A DNA stretch of 64,000 nt from Nocardioides furvisabuli (GCF_021083185.1 NZ_JAIGQB010000004.1:62001-126000); one strand, 5' to 3'; shown: positions 17,337-26,244, counted from the first letter of the stretch. The notes: generated by a model from the sequence alone, not told the origin. Numbers and translations are program-made.

Positions 17337-18779
17337 CTACTCCGTCGGGCTCTCGCTCGGCGACTCGGTCTCCTCGGTCTCCTCCTCCTCGGGGGAGAGG
17401 ACCGCACGCGAGGCGAGGTCGATCTCCTCGGTCACCTGCTCGAGGTCGAGGATCCCGGGCGCGGTGACGAGACGCTCGAGCAGGGGGGTGACGGCCTCCA
17501 CCAGCTCGTCGCGCTGGTCGATGAAGGGCGGGACGACCATGTAGCGGATGCTGGCGTTGAAGGCGACGGAGTTGGCCGGCTCGGCCTCGGGGGCCAGGAA
17601 GTCGTCGGAGGCGGCGACCTGGGTGTTGGCCGGCACGATGTAGCCCGTCTCGGCGACCGTGGCGATGGCGGCGTCGGAGACGGCGTAGGCGATGAAGTCG
17701 GCCGCGTCACCGATGTCGTCGGACTCCGAGGAGATGCACAGGCCGCTGATGTCGCCGACGGTCGCACGGTCCTCGATGGTCGGCATCGGCATCACGTCGA
17801 ACTCCAGGTCCTCGGCCTCACGGAGCTCCGGGACGAGGTTGCGGAAGCCGGCGACCATGGCGAGCTCGCCACGCTTGAACAGCTGCACGGGCGTCGCCCG
17901 GGCGAGCTGGGCGTTGGTCGGCGTGATCGTGGGGTCGCGCAGGATCTCCAGCGTCTGCTCGAGCGCCTGGCGGGTGCCGTCGTCGGAGAAGGCGAGCGAG
18001 GTGGGGTCACGGTCGTCGTCGAAGACCTGGCCACCGCCGGAGTAGATGAAGGGCGCCAGGCCCCGCAGGGTCGGGTCGATCCAGACGCCGCGGCGGTCAC
18101 CGCGACGCGAGGCGAAGGTCGCCGCGGCCCCGAACTCCGCCAGCGTCCACCGGTCGAGCACGCCGTCGTCGTTGGGCGTGGGCACGTCGAGCTCGCGCCG
18201 CTCCATGCGGTCGAAGTCGACGATGTCGGTGTTGTAGTAGATGACCATCGGGGACACCGAGTAGGCCATGCACTGCAGCTCGTCGTCCATGGCGAACGCG
18301 TCGACGGCGTCGCGGGAGAAGCGGTCGCCGAAGTCGACGCCGCGCTCGTCGAGCAGCAGGCTCACCGGCTGGAGCGCCTCGGCCTCCACGAGCTGGTCGA
18401 GGTCGATGCGCGAGGTGAGGAAGGCGTCCGGCGCGTCTCCGGCGAGCACGTCCGCGAGCGCGGACTCGTGGTCGGGCCACGACCGGAGGCTGACCTGGCG
18501 GGTGGTGGAGCTGGCGTTGAAGGAGTCGACGACGCTCTGGAAGGCCGCGACCTCCTCCTCGCTGCCGTAGGCACCGAAGACGATCTTGCGCGACTTCTCC
18601 GAATCGCCGCCCTGGCCCTTGCCCTCGCCCTGGGTCGGCGACGGGGCGGGCTGCAGGCCCGGGTCGGCGTCACCGGTGCACGCGGCAGTGGTCAGCGCGA
18701 CCACGAGGGCGGTGCCGACCAGGGCGGCACGGCGCGCTCGGGCGCGGGGGAACAGACAGGCAACGCGACGACCGGACAC
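17337..18779 (-). CDS. Extracellular solute-binding lipoprotein (ABC transporter)
   Basis: This 480-residue protein has a lipoprotein signal ending TTAAC, a flexible linker, then a periplasmic-binding fold of the sugar type with KIVFGAYGSEEEVAAFQSVV near the mature N-terminus. The C-terminal tail is very acidic (EEEETEETESPSESPTE). Such proteins capture a sugar or similar solute for an ABC importer, but no permease or ATPase gene is adjacent, so the partner must lie elsewhere. The start is GTG, 9 bp after the stop of the upstream PemK-like gene on the same strand. Confidence 0.85.
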   Translation of the reverse strand: MSGRRVACLFPRARARRAALVGTALVVALTTAACTGDADPGLQPAPSPTQGEGKGQGGDSEKSRKIVFGAYGSEEEVAAFQSVVDSFNASSTTRQVSLRSWPDHESALADVLAGDAPDAFLTSRIDLDQLVEAEALQPVSLLLDERGVDFGDRFSRDAVDAFAMDDELQCMAYSVSPMVIYYNTDIVDFDRMERRELDVPTPNDDGVLDRWTLAEFGAAATFASRRGDRRGVWIDPTLRGLAPFIYSGGGQVFDDDRDPTSLAFSDDGTRQALEQTLEILRDPTITPTNAQLARATPVQLFKRGELAMVAGFRNLVPELREAEDLEFDVMPMPTIEDRATVGDISGLCISSESDDIGDAADFIAYAVSDAAIATVAETGYIVPANTQVAASDDFLAPEAEPANSVAFNASIRYMVVPPFIDQRDELVEAVTPLLERLVTAPGILDLEQVTEEIDLASRAVLSPEEEETEETESPSESPTE

Positions 18780-18788
18780 GGCGAAACC

Positions 18789-19268
18789 CTAACGGGACAG
18801 CCCACGGACCGCCGCGACCACCTCGTCGAAGATCCGGGCGTCCAGCGCGGCACCCTCACGGCGTACGCCGTCGCGCTCGAGGTGGATGAGCCGGTCGAGG
18901 CGCACCTCGCTCGGACGCCCCTGGGAGTCCCAGCCGCCGGAGCCGATGTCCATCCAGTAACGGCCGTGGCGCGCCTCGTCGGCGGCGTCGCGGTCGTGGT
19001 CCTGGCTGCTGAGCATCAGCCCGACCCAGCCGTCTGCCTCCCCGTCCCCCGCGGTGTCGAGCACCAGGACCGGGCGGTCCTTGCCCTGGCTGGGGTCGTC
19101 CTCGTAGGGCACCCACGCCCAGACGACCTCGCCCGGGTCGGGTTCGCCGTCGATCTCGGGGGCGTAGCGCGAGGAGACCCCGCCGGGGGGAGCGCTCGAC
19201 GGTGCCGGGGACGCGGTGCCCGACGTGGCTCCGGAGATGAGGGAGGCGACACGGCGCAGGAGGCTCAT
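18789..19268 (-). CDS. PemK/MazF-like protein
   Basis: This 159-residue protein carries the PemK-type core GEVVWAWVPYEDD followed by QGKDRPVLVL, the region that in MazF/PemK toxins forms the SH3-like barrel of an mRNA endonuclease. The first 45 residues are low-complexity (serine, alanine, proline) and lie outside the core. No antitoxin gene precedes or follows it: the neighbour downstream is a lipoprotein and upstream is a structured intergenic region. It may be a domesticated member rather than an active toxin. Confidence 0.75.
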   Translation of the reverse strand: MSLLRRVASLISGATSGTASPAPSSAPPGGVSSRYAPEIDGEPDPGEVVWAWVPYEDDPSQGKDRPVLVLDTAGDGEADGWVGLMLSSQDHDRDAADEARHGRYWMDIGSGGWDSQGRPSEVRLDRLIHLERDGVRREGAALDARIFDEVVAAVRGLSR

Positions 19269-19287
19269 GCCCCGAGACTAGAGGTGT

Positions 19288-19384
19288 GTGCGAGTGCGCC
19301 GGACCGGGAGCGCCTCACGGCGCGTGGCCGCTCGTAGCGGCTTATTGTGGGACCCGGGGCTGCCACAGCCCGACGCACTCGCAC
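19288..19384. other. Structured intergenic region with closing stem
   Basis: GTGCGAGTGCG at 19288-19298 pairs perfectly with its complement at 19374-19384, closing a loop of 75 bases that can form further GC-rich hairpins (for example around GGCCGCTCGTAGCGGC). An unusually AT-rich run, ATATTTTAA, follows. It lies upstream of the PemK-like gene and downstream of the 19400 gene. It matches no RNA family I can recognise. Confidence 0.4.
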
Positions 19385-19399
19385 CGATATTTTAACGCC

Positions 19400-19993
19400 T
19401 CATCCCAGTGCGTGGCGCAGTTCCCCCTGACCGGCCGCCTCCAGCTGCTCCGAGAGCACCAGCATCCGGGTGATCTCCTCGTGCGGGGACCCGAGGGCCG
19501 CCCGGCCCGCGGCGACGATCCGCGCGAAGGCCGCCGCCCGGAAGAGGGTGACGGCGAAGTCGCCTCCGGCGATGCCGCGCAGGACCTCGTCGACCATGCT
19601 GCGCAGCTCCTCGGGACCGGGCGGGTCGGCGACCCCGGCGACGACCCGGGCCACGTCGACGCGGCGCTGGCCGGCGTCGTACTCCTTCGCGACCCGCTCG
19701 GGCGCGGCGTGGACCCAGGAACGCAGCAGGAACAGCCGCCACAGGCTCCCCGCGAGCGTGTCGGCCGGGGCCCCCGACCACACCTCGGCGAGCGTCTCGA
19801 GGCCCTCGGCCTCGGCGAGGTGCACGATGCGCTCGGCCAGGGCCGGGTCGTCGGAGCTGCGCGCCCCGCGGACCAGGACCGTGGCGGCGAGGTCGCCGGC
19901 CTCGCGCAGCACCGCCGGGTCGGCACCCCCGTCGATCTCGGCGAAGAAGCCGGCGCCGGGCGTCATCGGGCGGTGGTGGGTGCGGTCGCTCAC
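19400..19993 (-). CDS. Conserved hypothetical protein
   Basis: This soluble, alanine-rich protein of 197 residues (GTG start at 19993) or 188 residues (ATG at 19966) is predicted to be almost all helical. I do not recognise the family. It lies 31 bp after the hrpA stop on the same strand, so it is probably the second gene of that transcript. A recurring pattern of leucine-rich helices (LAERIVHLAEAEGLETLAE) suggests a helical-repeat or helical-bundle fold, but gives no function. Confidence 0.6.
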   Translation of the reverse strand: MSDRTHHRPMTPGAGFFAEIDGGADPAVLREAGDLAATVLVRGARSSDDPALAERIVHLAEAEGLETLAEVWSGAPADTLAGSLWRLFLLRSWVHAAPERVAKEYDAGQRRVDVARVVAGVADPPGPEELRSMVDEVLRGIAGGDFAVTLFRAAAFARIVAAGRAALGSPHEEITRMLVLSEQLEAAGQGELRHALG

Positions 19994-20024
19994 CCGCCCC
20001 AGCCTAGGTCCTGGCCGGGTACAA

Positions 20025-23000
20025 CTAGGTCGTGCCCATGACCTTGCGGATGCGCTGGTCGCTGACCTTCTCGCGCGTGCCGAGCTGCTGGGCGAACAGC
20101 GAGATGCGGTACTCCTCGAGCAGCCAGCGCGACTCACGCAGGTGGCGCGGCACCGGCTGGCCCTCGGGCAGCGCGGCCACCGCGTGCAGCCAGGCCTCCT
20201 GAAGACCCGCGAGCTGGTCCATCAGCTGCCGGTCGCGGGCGACCTGCGCGTCGAGCCGCTCGCGCCGGTGCACCACGCCGGCGAGGTAGCGGGGGTAGTC
20301 GCGCAGCCGGCTGACACCCGCCTCGCCCACGAACCCTGCACCCATCAGCCGTCCGACCTGGGCGCGCATGTCGGTGAGGGCAGGGAGGGTGGCGAGGTCG
20401 GCGCGCCCGGAGATCGCCTTGTCGCAGGCGCGCCAGGCCTCGAGGACGCGCATCACGTCGTGCACCGCGATGCTCCTGCCCTCGGCGACCGCGTCGCGTG
20501 CCGCGGCCACGAGGGCGTCGTACGCCCCCTCGTCGCGCACCGCCGGCCGGGAGTCCACGACCTCGCCGACGATCCCGGCGCGCAGGTCGTCGAGGAGGTC
20601 GGCGACCGAGGGGTAGGGAGAGCCCACCAGCGCGAGCTTGGCGCGCTGGTCGAGCCCTGCGGCGGCCAGCACGGCGTCGACCGGGTCGGCGGGACCGAGC
20701 GCGAGCAGCACGAGGCGGCGTACGCCGAGGCGGTGGTGGGCGGCGGCCTCCTCGGCAGTCGCCAGGACCCGGAGGCCGGCCGTCGCGCCCTCGTCGACGA
20801 GCGCGGGGAAGCCGCGCACCTCGTGACCCGCACGGCGCTGCACGAACGACTCCTCGATCGTGCCGAAGGTCCACGACACCTGACCCGTCGCCGTGACGCC
20901 GGAGTCCGCGGCCACGTCCGCCATCGCGCGCTCGAAGGTCGGACGCAGCGGTTCCTTGAGGGCGTCGAGGTCCTTGCCGCGACCGGCCTCGGCACCCTCC
21001 TCGGTGACGACGCGGTAGGTCGGGCGCAGGTGCTCGGGCACCTTCGACCAGTCCCACGCCTCGCGGTCGATGACCAGGCTGCGGGTGCTCCGCGCGAAGC
21101 GCTCCAAGGCGTCGAGCAGCGGCTCGGCGCCGGGCGGGGTGGCGGCGAGGAACTCGCGCGCGGTGTTGGGGGCCGGCACCATCGCGACACGCAGGCTCTT
21201 CGGCAGCGAGCGGATCAGCTCGGTGACCAGCTCCTCGCGCAGGCCCGGCACCAGCCAGGAGAAGTCCTCGGCCTCGACCCGGTTGAGGGTGGCGACGGGC
21301 ACGTCGATGGTGAGGCCGTCGGCTTCGGAGCCCGGCTCGAAGTGGTAGCTGATCGGGAAGGTCAGCCCGGCCTCGTGGGTGCCGGGGCCCTCCGAGAGCC
21401 ACTGGGTCGGGAAGTCGTGCGTACGCACCTGGTCGGCGGTGTCGTGGGTGAGCATCGCGGGGTCGAAGGTGAGCAGGTCCGGCCGCTCCTGGCGCGCCCG
21501 CTTCCACCACTGGTCGAAGTGCTGGCCGCTGACGACGTCAGCGCCCACACGGGCGTCGTAGAACTCGAAGAGCGTCTCCTCGTCGACGACGATGTCGCGG
21601 CGCCGCGCACGGTGCTCGAGCTCCTCGGCCTCCTCGAGCAGGCGGGCGTTCTCGGCGAGGAACCGGTGGCGGGAGTCCCACTCGCGCTGCACCAGCGCGT
21701 GGCGGATGAAGAGCTCGCGGGCCAGCGGCGCATCGATCCGGCCGTACTGCACCAGACGGTCGGCGACCAGCGGCACGCCGTAGAGCGTGACCCGCTCGCG
21801 GGCCATCACCGCGGCGCGCTTGCGCGACCAGTGCGGCTCGGAGAAGGTCCGCTTGACCAGGTGCGCGCCGAGCCGCTCGGCCCACTCGGGCTGGATGGCG
21901 GCGTTCTGCCGCGCCCACAGCCGCGAGGTCTCGACGAGCTCGGCGCTCATCAGGAAGGCCGGGTTGCGCCGCTTGAGCACGCTGCCGGGGAAGATCGCGA
22001 AGCGCGCGTTGCGGGCGCCGACGTACTCCCGCATCGCACGCCGCTCCCCCGGCTTGGCCTTGTCGCGCTCCTCGAGCGCGCCGATGTGGCTGAGCAGACC
22101 GGACAGCAGCGCCTGGTGGATGCCGTCCTCGTCGGGGGTGTCCGAGGGGTGGCCGATCTCGAGTCCCATCTCCTTGGCCACCTGGCGCAGCTGGGACTCG
22201 TACTCCTGCCACTCGCGCATCCGCATGTAGTTCAGGTGCTCGCGCTTGCACATGCGGCGGAAGGCGCTCGAGGACAGCTCCTTCTGCTGCTGCTTGACGT
22301 GGCGCCAGAGGTTGAGCCAGGTGAGGAAGTCACTGGACTCGTGGGTGAAGCGGGCGTGCAGCTGGTCGGCCTGGGCGCGCTGCTCCTCCGGCCGCTCGCG
22401 CGGGTCCTGGATGGAGAGCGCGGCCGCGATGACCAGCACGTCGCGCACGCAGCCGAGCCGCTCGGCCTCGAGGATCATCCGGCCCAGGCGCGGGTCGATC
22501 GGCAGGCGGGAGAGCCGCTTGCCGACCTGCGTGAGGCGTACGCCGGGACGGTGGCCGTCCGCGGGCCGGCCCGCCGCCGTCACGGCTCCGAGCTCCTCGA
22601 GCAGGTCGGTGCCGGCCTTGATGTTGCGGCGGTCCGGCGGCTCGACGAAGGGGAAGCGCGCGATGTCGCCCAGGCGCAGCGAGGCCATCTGGAGGATGAC
22701 GCTGGCGAGGTTGGTGCGCAGGATCTCCGGGTCGGTGAACGCGGGGCGGGCCTCGAAGTCCTCTTCGGAGTAGAGGCGGATCGCGATGCCCTCCGCGACG
22801 CGGCCGCAGCGACCCGAGCGCTGGTTGGCAGAGGCCTGGCTGATCGGCTCGATCGGCAGGCGCTGCACCTTGGTGCGCACGGAGTAGCGGCTGATCCGCG
22901 CGACGCCGGTGTCGACGACGTAGCGGATGCCGGGCACGGTCAGCGACGTCTCGGCGACGTTGGTCGCGAGCACGACGCGGCGCACGGTCGAGGGGTGGCT

Positions 23001-23864
23001 GGAGAACACCCTGTGCTGGTCGGCCGCACTGAGGCGGGAGTAGAGCGGCACGACCTCGAGCCGGTCGCTCTGCAAGGCCTCCAGCGCGTCGGCGGTGTCG
23101 CGGATCTCGCGCTCGCCGGGCAGGAAGACGAGCACGTCGCCGGGCCCCTCCGCGGACAGCTCGCGCACCGCGTCGAGGATCGCCTCGGTCTGGTCGCGCT
23201 GGACCGGCTCGCCCTCCTCGTCGTCCTCCGGTAGCTCCAGCAGCGGGCGGTAGCGGACCTCGACGGGATAGGTACGCCCCGAGACCTCGACCACCGGCGC
23301 GCGGCTCCTCCCCTCGCCGAAGTGCTCGGCGAAGCGGTCCACGTCGATGGTGGCGCTGGTGATGATCACCTTGAGGTCGGGACGGCGCGGCAGCAGGCGC
23401 TTGAGGTAGCCGAGCAGGAAGTCGATGTTGAGGCTGCGCTCGTGGGCCTCGTCGATGATGATTGTGTCGTACTTGCGCAGGTCGCGGTCGCGCTGGAGCT
23501 CGGCCAGCAGGATGCCGTCGGTCATCAGCTTGACCCGGCTCGCCCGGCTCGTGCGGTCGGTGAAGCGGACCTGGTAGCCGATGACGTCACCGAGCTCGGT
23601 GCCGAGCTCCTCGGCGATCCGCTCGGCCACCGAGCGGGCGGCGATGCGGCGCGGCTGGGTGTGGCCGATGAGCCCGCCGCCCTCGGCACGGCCCTTCCCG
23701 CGGCCGAGCTCGAGGCAGATCTTCGGCAGCTGGGTGGTCTTGCCCGAGCCGGTCTCGCCGGCCACGACCACGACCTGGTGGTCGCGGATGGCCGCGGCGA
23801 TGTCGTCGCGGCGCGCGGAGACCGGGAGCTCCGGCGGATAGATGATCTTCACAACGGGCGACAT
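20025..23864 (-). CDS. hrpA: ATP-dependent RNA helicase HrpA
   Basis: This 1279-residue DEAH-box helicase has Walker A GETGSGKT at about residues 36-43 and the DEAH box in TIIIDEAHERSLNID near 135-147. Motif VI (QRSGRCGR), the helicase-associated domain and the long HrpA C-terminal extension also follow. Family members are about 1300 residues, so it is complete. HrpA unwinds RNA and resolves stalled ribosomes in other bacteria. The ATG at 23864 places the first strand at the usual distance from Walker A; six more codons are open upstream. An 82-bp repeat lies just upstream of the start. Confidence 0.95.
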   Translation of the reverse strand: MSPVVKIIYPPELPVSARRDDIAAAIRDHQVVVVAGETGSGKTTQLPKICLELGRGKGRAEGGGLIGHTQPRRIAARSVAERIAEELGTELGDVIGYQVRFTDRTSRASRVKLMTDGILLAELQRDRDLRKYDTIIIDEAHERSLNIDFLLGYLKRLLPRRPDLKVIITSATIDVDRFAEHFGEGRSRAPVVEVSGRTYPVEVRYRPLLELPEDDEEGEPVQRDQTEAILDAVRELSAEGPGDVLVFLPGEREIRDTADALEALQSDRLEVVPLYSRLSAADQHRVFSSHPSTVRRVVLATNVAETSLTVPGIRYVVDTGVARISRYSVRTKVQRLPIEPISQASANQRSGRCGRVAEGIAIRLYSEEDFEARPAFTDPEILRTNLASVILQMASLRLGDIARFPFVEPPDRRNIKAGTDLLEELGAVTAAGRPADGHRPGVRLTQVGKRLSRLPIDPRLGRMILEAERLGCVRDVLVIAAALSIQDPRERPEEQRAQADQLHARFTHESSDFLTWLNLWRHVKQQQKELSSSAFRRMCKREHLNYMRMREWQEYESQLRQVAKEMGLEIGHPSDTPDEDGIHQALLSGLLSHIGALEERDKAKPGERRAMREYVGARNARFAIFPGSVLKRRNPAFLMSAELVETSRLWARQNAAIQPEWAERLGAHLVKRTFSEPHWSRKRAAVMARERVTLYGVPLVADRLVQYGRIDAPLARELFIRHALVQREWDSRHRFLAENARLLEEAEELEHRARRRDIVVDEETLFEFYDARVGADVVSGQHFDQWWKRARQERPDLLTFDPAMLTHDTADQVRTHDFPTQWLSEGPGTHEAGLTFPISYHFEPGSEADGLTIDVPVATLNRVEAEDFSWLVPGLREELVTELIRSLPKSLRVAMVPAPNTAREFLAATPPGAEPLLDALERFARSTRSLVIDREAWDWSKVPEHLRPTYRVVTEEGAEAGRGKDLDALKEPLRPTFERAMADVAADSGVTATGQVSWTFGTIEESFVQRRAGHEVRGFPALVDEGATAGLRVLATAEEAAAHHRLGVRRLVLLALGPADPVDAVLAAAGLDQRAKLALVGSPYPSVADLLDDLRAGIVGEVVDSRPAVRDEGAYDALVAAARDAVAEGRSIAVHDVMRVLEAWRACDKAISGRADLATLPALTDMRAQVGRLMGAGFVGEAGVSRLRDYPRYLAGVVHRRERLDAQVARDRQLMDQLAGLQEAWLHAVAALPEGQPVPRHLRESRWLLEEYRISLFAQQLGTREKVSDQRIRKVMGTT

Positions 23865-23908
23865 TCTCGCCCACGGCGGCAAGCGGTGTGTGGGCGACCG
23901 GGTCCGGC

Positions 23909-23990
23909 TTGGGATCCCCGGTCGGCCGGGGATCCCTCAGGTTGTCAGGGGTTGCACGGCCTGACAACCTCCGGAAGAGCCTGACAACCC
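23909..23990 (-). repeat. 82-bp dispersed repeat with hairpin, copy 2
   Basis: Read on the minus strand this has the same order as copy 1 (4449-4530): two GTTGTCAGGC-like units, GCCGTGCA, ACCTGAG and the 11-bp stem GGGATCCCCGG with its complement. The stem arms are at 23911-23921 and 23926-23936 on the plus strand, and the loop differs slightly. It follows the stop of the one-helix membrane protein gene in that gene's orientation and precedes hrpA. It also contains CCTGACAAC, complementary to the GTTGTCAGG units. Confidence 0.8.
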
Positions 23991-24024
23991 CCGGCCACGG
24001 GCCCCGCCCACGTGCCCGCGATGC

Positions 24025-24459
24025 TCAGGAGTTCACGCTGTCGTCGTCCTGGGGCACGGTCGTCGGGGGCAGCTGACCGGGTACGCCGCGGGGGCCGCGG
24101 CGCAGGCCCCGCTCGCCGGGCCCGTCGTCGCCGCGCCGCTCCACCCACGCACCGCGGTCACGGTCGCGGCCGCGGTCGTCGCTCACCGCGTGCACGGCGG
24201 CGAACCCGAGGCCGCCCACGATCACCCCGGCCAGCGCGGAGGCGATCAGCGCGGCCAGGCCGAACGTACGGCTCCCGTCGCTGCGGCGCAGGGTGCGCAG
24301 CCGCTCGCGGAAGCCGCGGCGCTCGGCCGTCGGCGCGGCCCCAGGTCCGTCCGCGGACCCGCTCGGCGCCTCCGCGGCAGGAGGCGGTGCCGGTGTCGGG
24401 GCCGGTGTCGGGGCCGGGGCCCCGGGTCGTACGGGCTGGGTCTGGTCGCCGTCGCTCAT
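24025..24459 (-). CDS. One-helix membrane protein with proline-rich N-terminus
   Basis: This 144-residue protein has a low-complexity N-terminus built from alternating alanine, proline and threonine (PTPAPTPAPPPAA). A short basic stretch follows, then a single membrane helix near residues 68-90 (LAALIASALAGVIVGGLGF), and an arginine- and aspartate-rich exterior tail. It has no recognised family. The ATG at 24459 is divergent from the sigma-factor operon, so the two share the 144-bp region that holds the ECF42-type promoter. Confidence 0.65.
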   Translation of the reverse strand: MSDGDQTQPVRPGAPAPTPAPTPAPPPAAEAPSGSADGPGAAPTAERRGFRERLRTLRRSDGSRTFGLAALIASALAGVIVGGLGFAAVHAVSDDRGRDRDRGAWVERRGDDGPGERGLRRGPRGVPGQLPPTTVPQDDDSVNS

Positions 24460-24526
24460 GGCAGCAGCGTGCGCGTCGATGCTGTGCGCGACCTGTGGGC
24501 AGGCCGTGAGATCACCCTGACCCGGA

Positions 24527-24553
24527 TGTCGAGAACACGCCGGCGGCTCCGAC
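24527..24553 (+). promoter_or_regulatory. Candidate ECF42-type promoter
   Basis: TGTCGA at 24527-24532 and CGAC at 24550-24553, 17 bases apart, lie about 50 bases upstream of the YCII-family start. As I recall, ECF42 sigma factors recognise TGTCGA at -35 and CG(A/T)C at -10, and control their neighbouring DGPF genes. This would make the operon autoregulated. The match is short, so it remains an inference. Confidence 0.5.
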
Positions 24554-24603
24554 CCCGGGGTGGACGCGGCCATGATGGGCTGCACCTGACCCTGGAGAAC
24601 GAG

Positions 24604-25011
24604 ATGCCGAAGTACCTGATCCTCAAGCACTACCGCGGCACCCCCGCGACCGTGAACGATGTCCCGATGGACCGCTGGACCCCCGAGGAGGTCGACGCGC
24701 ACATGGCCTTCATGGAGGCCTTCGGCGAGCGGCTCGAGGCCGACGGCGAGCTCGTCGACGCGCAGGCCCTCTCCCCCGAGGGCGCTTTCGTGCGGGCTGA
24801 CGACCAGGGGCGCGGGCCGGTCACCGACGGGCCCTTCGCCGAGACCAAGGACCTCATCGCCGGGTGGTACGTCGTCGACGTCGACGGGTGGGACCGCGCC
24901 GTCGAGCTCGCCGGCGAGCTGTCGCTGGCGCCCGGCGCCGGTGGCCGCCCGATCCACGAGTGGCTGGAGGTGCGCCCCTTCTACGGCGCCCCGTCCGCCA
25001 CCGGGGACTGA
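24604..25011 (+). CDS. YCII-related (DGPF) protein
   Basis: This 135-residue protein has the YCII/DGPF fold, with the family motif VTDGPFAETKDLIAGWYVV near residues 75-93 and MPKYLILKHY at its start. The function of the family is unknown; members are small alpha-beta ferredoxin-like proteins. It precedes an ECF42-type sigma factor by 12 bp, the standard arrangement for this group, and the sigma factor probably controls it. A good ribosome site (GGAGAACGAG) precedes the ATG. Confidence 0.92.
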   Translation: MPKYLILKHYRGTPATVNDVPMDRWTPEEVDAHMAFMEAFGERLEADGELVDAQALSPEGAFVRADDQGRGPVTDGPFAETKDLIAGWYVVDVDGWDRAVELAGELSLAPGAGGRPIHEWLEVRPFYGAPSATGD

Positions 25012-25023
25012 CGCCCGCACCCG

Positions 25024-26175
25024 ATGGATCCGTTCTACGGGGCGCCGCTGCGGGAGCTGGTCCCTGCGGTCATCGGCGTCCTCGTCCGTCGCGGAGCAGT
25101 CTTCGCGGCGGCCGAGGACGCGGTCCAGGAGGCGCTGGTGGAGGCGCTGCGGACCTGGCCCGCCGACCCGCCCCACGACCCGAAGGGCTGGCTGGTGACG
25201 GTCGCGTGGCGGCGCTTCCTCGACGTCGTACGCTCCGAGACCGCGCGCGAGCGGCGCGAGGTCGCCGTGGAGGTCGAGCCTGCCTCCGGCCCGGCACGCG
25301 ACACCGACGACACGCTGGAGGTCCTCTTCCTGTGCGCCCACCCGGCGCTCAGCCCGGCCTCTGCGGTGGCGCTGACGCTGCGGGCGGTCGCGGGGCTGAC
25401 GACGCGGCAGGTGGCCGAGGCCTACCTCGTGCCCGAGGCGACGATGGCGCAGCGCATCAGCCGGGCGAAGCGCGCGGTCGCGCAGGCGTCCTTCGACCGC
25501 CCGGGCGACCTGGCCACCGTCCGCCGGGTGCTCTACCTCGTCTTCAACGAGGGCTACTCCGGCGACGTCGACCTCGCCGCCGAGGCGATCCGGCTGGCCC
25601 GGCAGCTGGCCGTGCTCGTCGACGACCCCGAGAACGACGGCCTGCTGGCCCTGATGCTGCTCCACCACGCCCGGCGACCTGCACGGATCCGTCCCGACGG
25701 CTCCCTGGTCCCGCTCGCCGAGCAGGACCGCACGCGGTGGGACCGCGACCTGGTCGCCGAGGGCGTGACGATCCTGCAGTCCGCGCTGGCCCGGGAGCGC
25801 CGCGGCGAGCTCCAGCTCCAAGCCGCGATCGCGGCCCTCCACGCCGACGCGGCGAGCGCCGCGGAGACCGACTGGGTGCAGATCCTGGAGTGGTACGACG
25901 AGCTGCTGGCGCTGACCGCCAGCCCGGTCGTACGCCTCAACCGGGCCGTCGCCGTCGGTGAGGCGGACGGCGCCCGCGCGGGCCTCGCGGCGCTCGACGA
26001 GGTCGACCCCGCCCTGCCGCGCCACCGGGCCGTGGCGGCGTACCTCCACGAGAAGGACGGCGCGCACGCGCTCGCTGCGCGGCTCTACACCGAGGCGGCC
26101 GCCCTCGCGACCAACCTCGCGGAGAAGACCCACCTCACCAGGCAGGCCGCGCGGCTGAACTCTTCGCTGAGGTAG
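25024..26175 (+). CDS. RNA polymerase sigma factor, ECF42-type
   Basis: This 383-residue protein has sigma region 2 near residues 20-75 (AAAEDAVQEALVEALRTWP) and region 4 near 120-145 (LTTRQVAEAYLVP, RISRAKRAV). It also has a 240-residue C-terminal helical, TPR-like extension that marks the ECF42 group. No anti-sigma gene is present, as expected for this group, where the extension is thought to control activity. The gene is coupled to the DGPF gene. The last codons overlap the first unit of an 18-bp direct repeat. Confidence 0.92.
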   Translation: MDPFYGAPLRELVPAVIGVLVRRGAVFAAAEDAVQEALVEALRTWPADPPHDPKGWLVTVAWRRFLDVVRSETARERREVAVEVEPASGPARDTDDTLEVLFLCAHPALSPASAVALTLRAVAGLTTRQVAEAYLVPEATMAQRISRAKRAVAQASFDRPGDLATVRRVLYLVFNEGYSGDVDLAAEAIRLARQLAVLVDDPENDGLLALMLLHHARRPARIRPDGSLVPLAEQDRTRWDRDLVAEGVTILQSALARERRGELQLQAAIAALHADAASAAETDWVQILEWYDELLALTASPVVRLNRAVAVGEADGARAGLAALDEVDPALPRHRAVAAYLHEKDGAHALAARLYTEAAALATNLAEKTHLTRQAARLNSSLR

Positions 26176-26202
26176 CCGACAGGACTGAGGTAGCCGACAG
26201 GA
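26167..26202. promoter_or_regulatory. 18-bp perfect tandem direct repeat before the response regulator
   Basis: CTGAGGTAGCCGACAGGA occurs twice head to tail, at 26167-26184 and 26185-26202. The first copy overlaps the stop codon of the sigma factor gene. The pair ends 42 bp upstream of the response regulator start. OmpR-type regulators bind direct repeats, so this may be an autoregulatory site, though the period of 18 is longer than the usual 10-11. Confidence 0.5.
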
Positions 26203-26244
26203 GTCGCACAGCAACCACACAGGAATCGACGGCAGGATGCTGCC

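Noticed and set aside
19288..19384. tRNA or signal recognition particle RNA
   Set aside because: No T-loop or conserved SRP loop sequence is present; kept only as an unassigned structure.
19470..23234. A plus-strand open frame of more than 1200 codons opposite hrpA
   Set aside because: It mirrors the hrpA coding strand and its translation has no motif or normal composition; long antisense frames are routine at this GC content.
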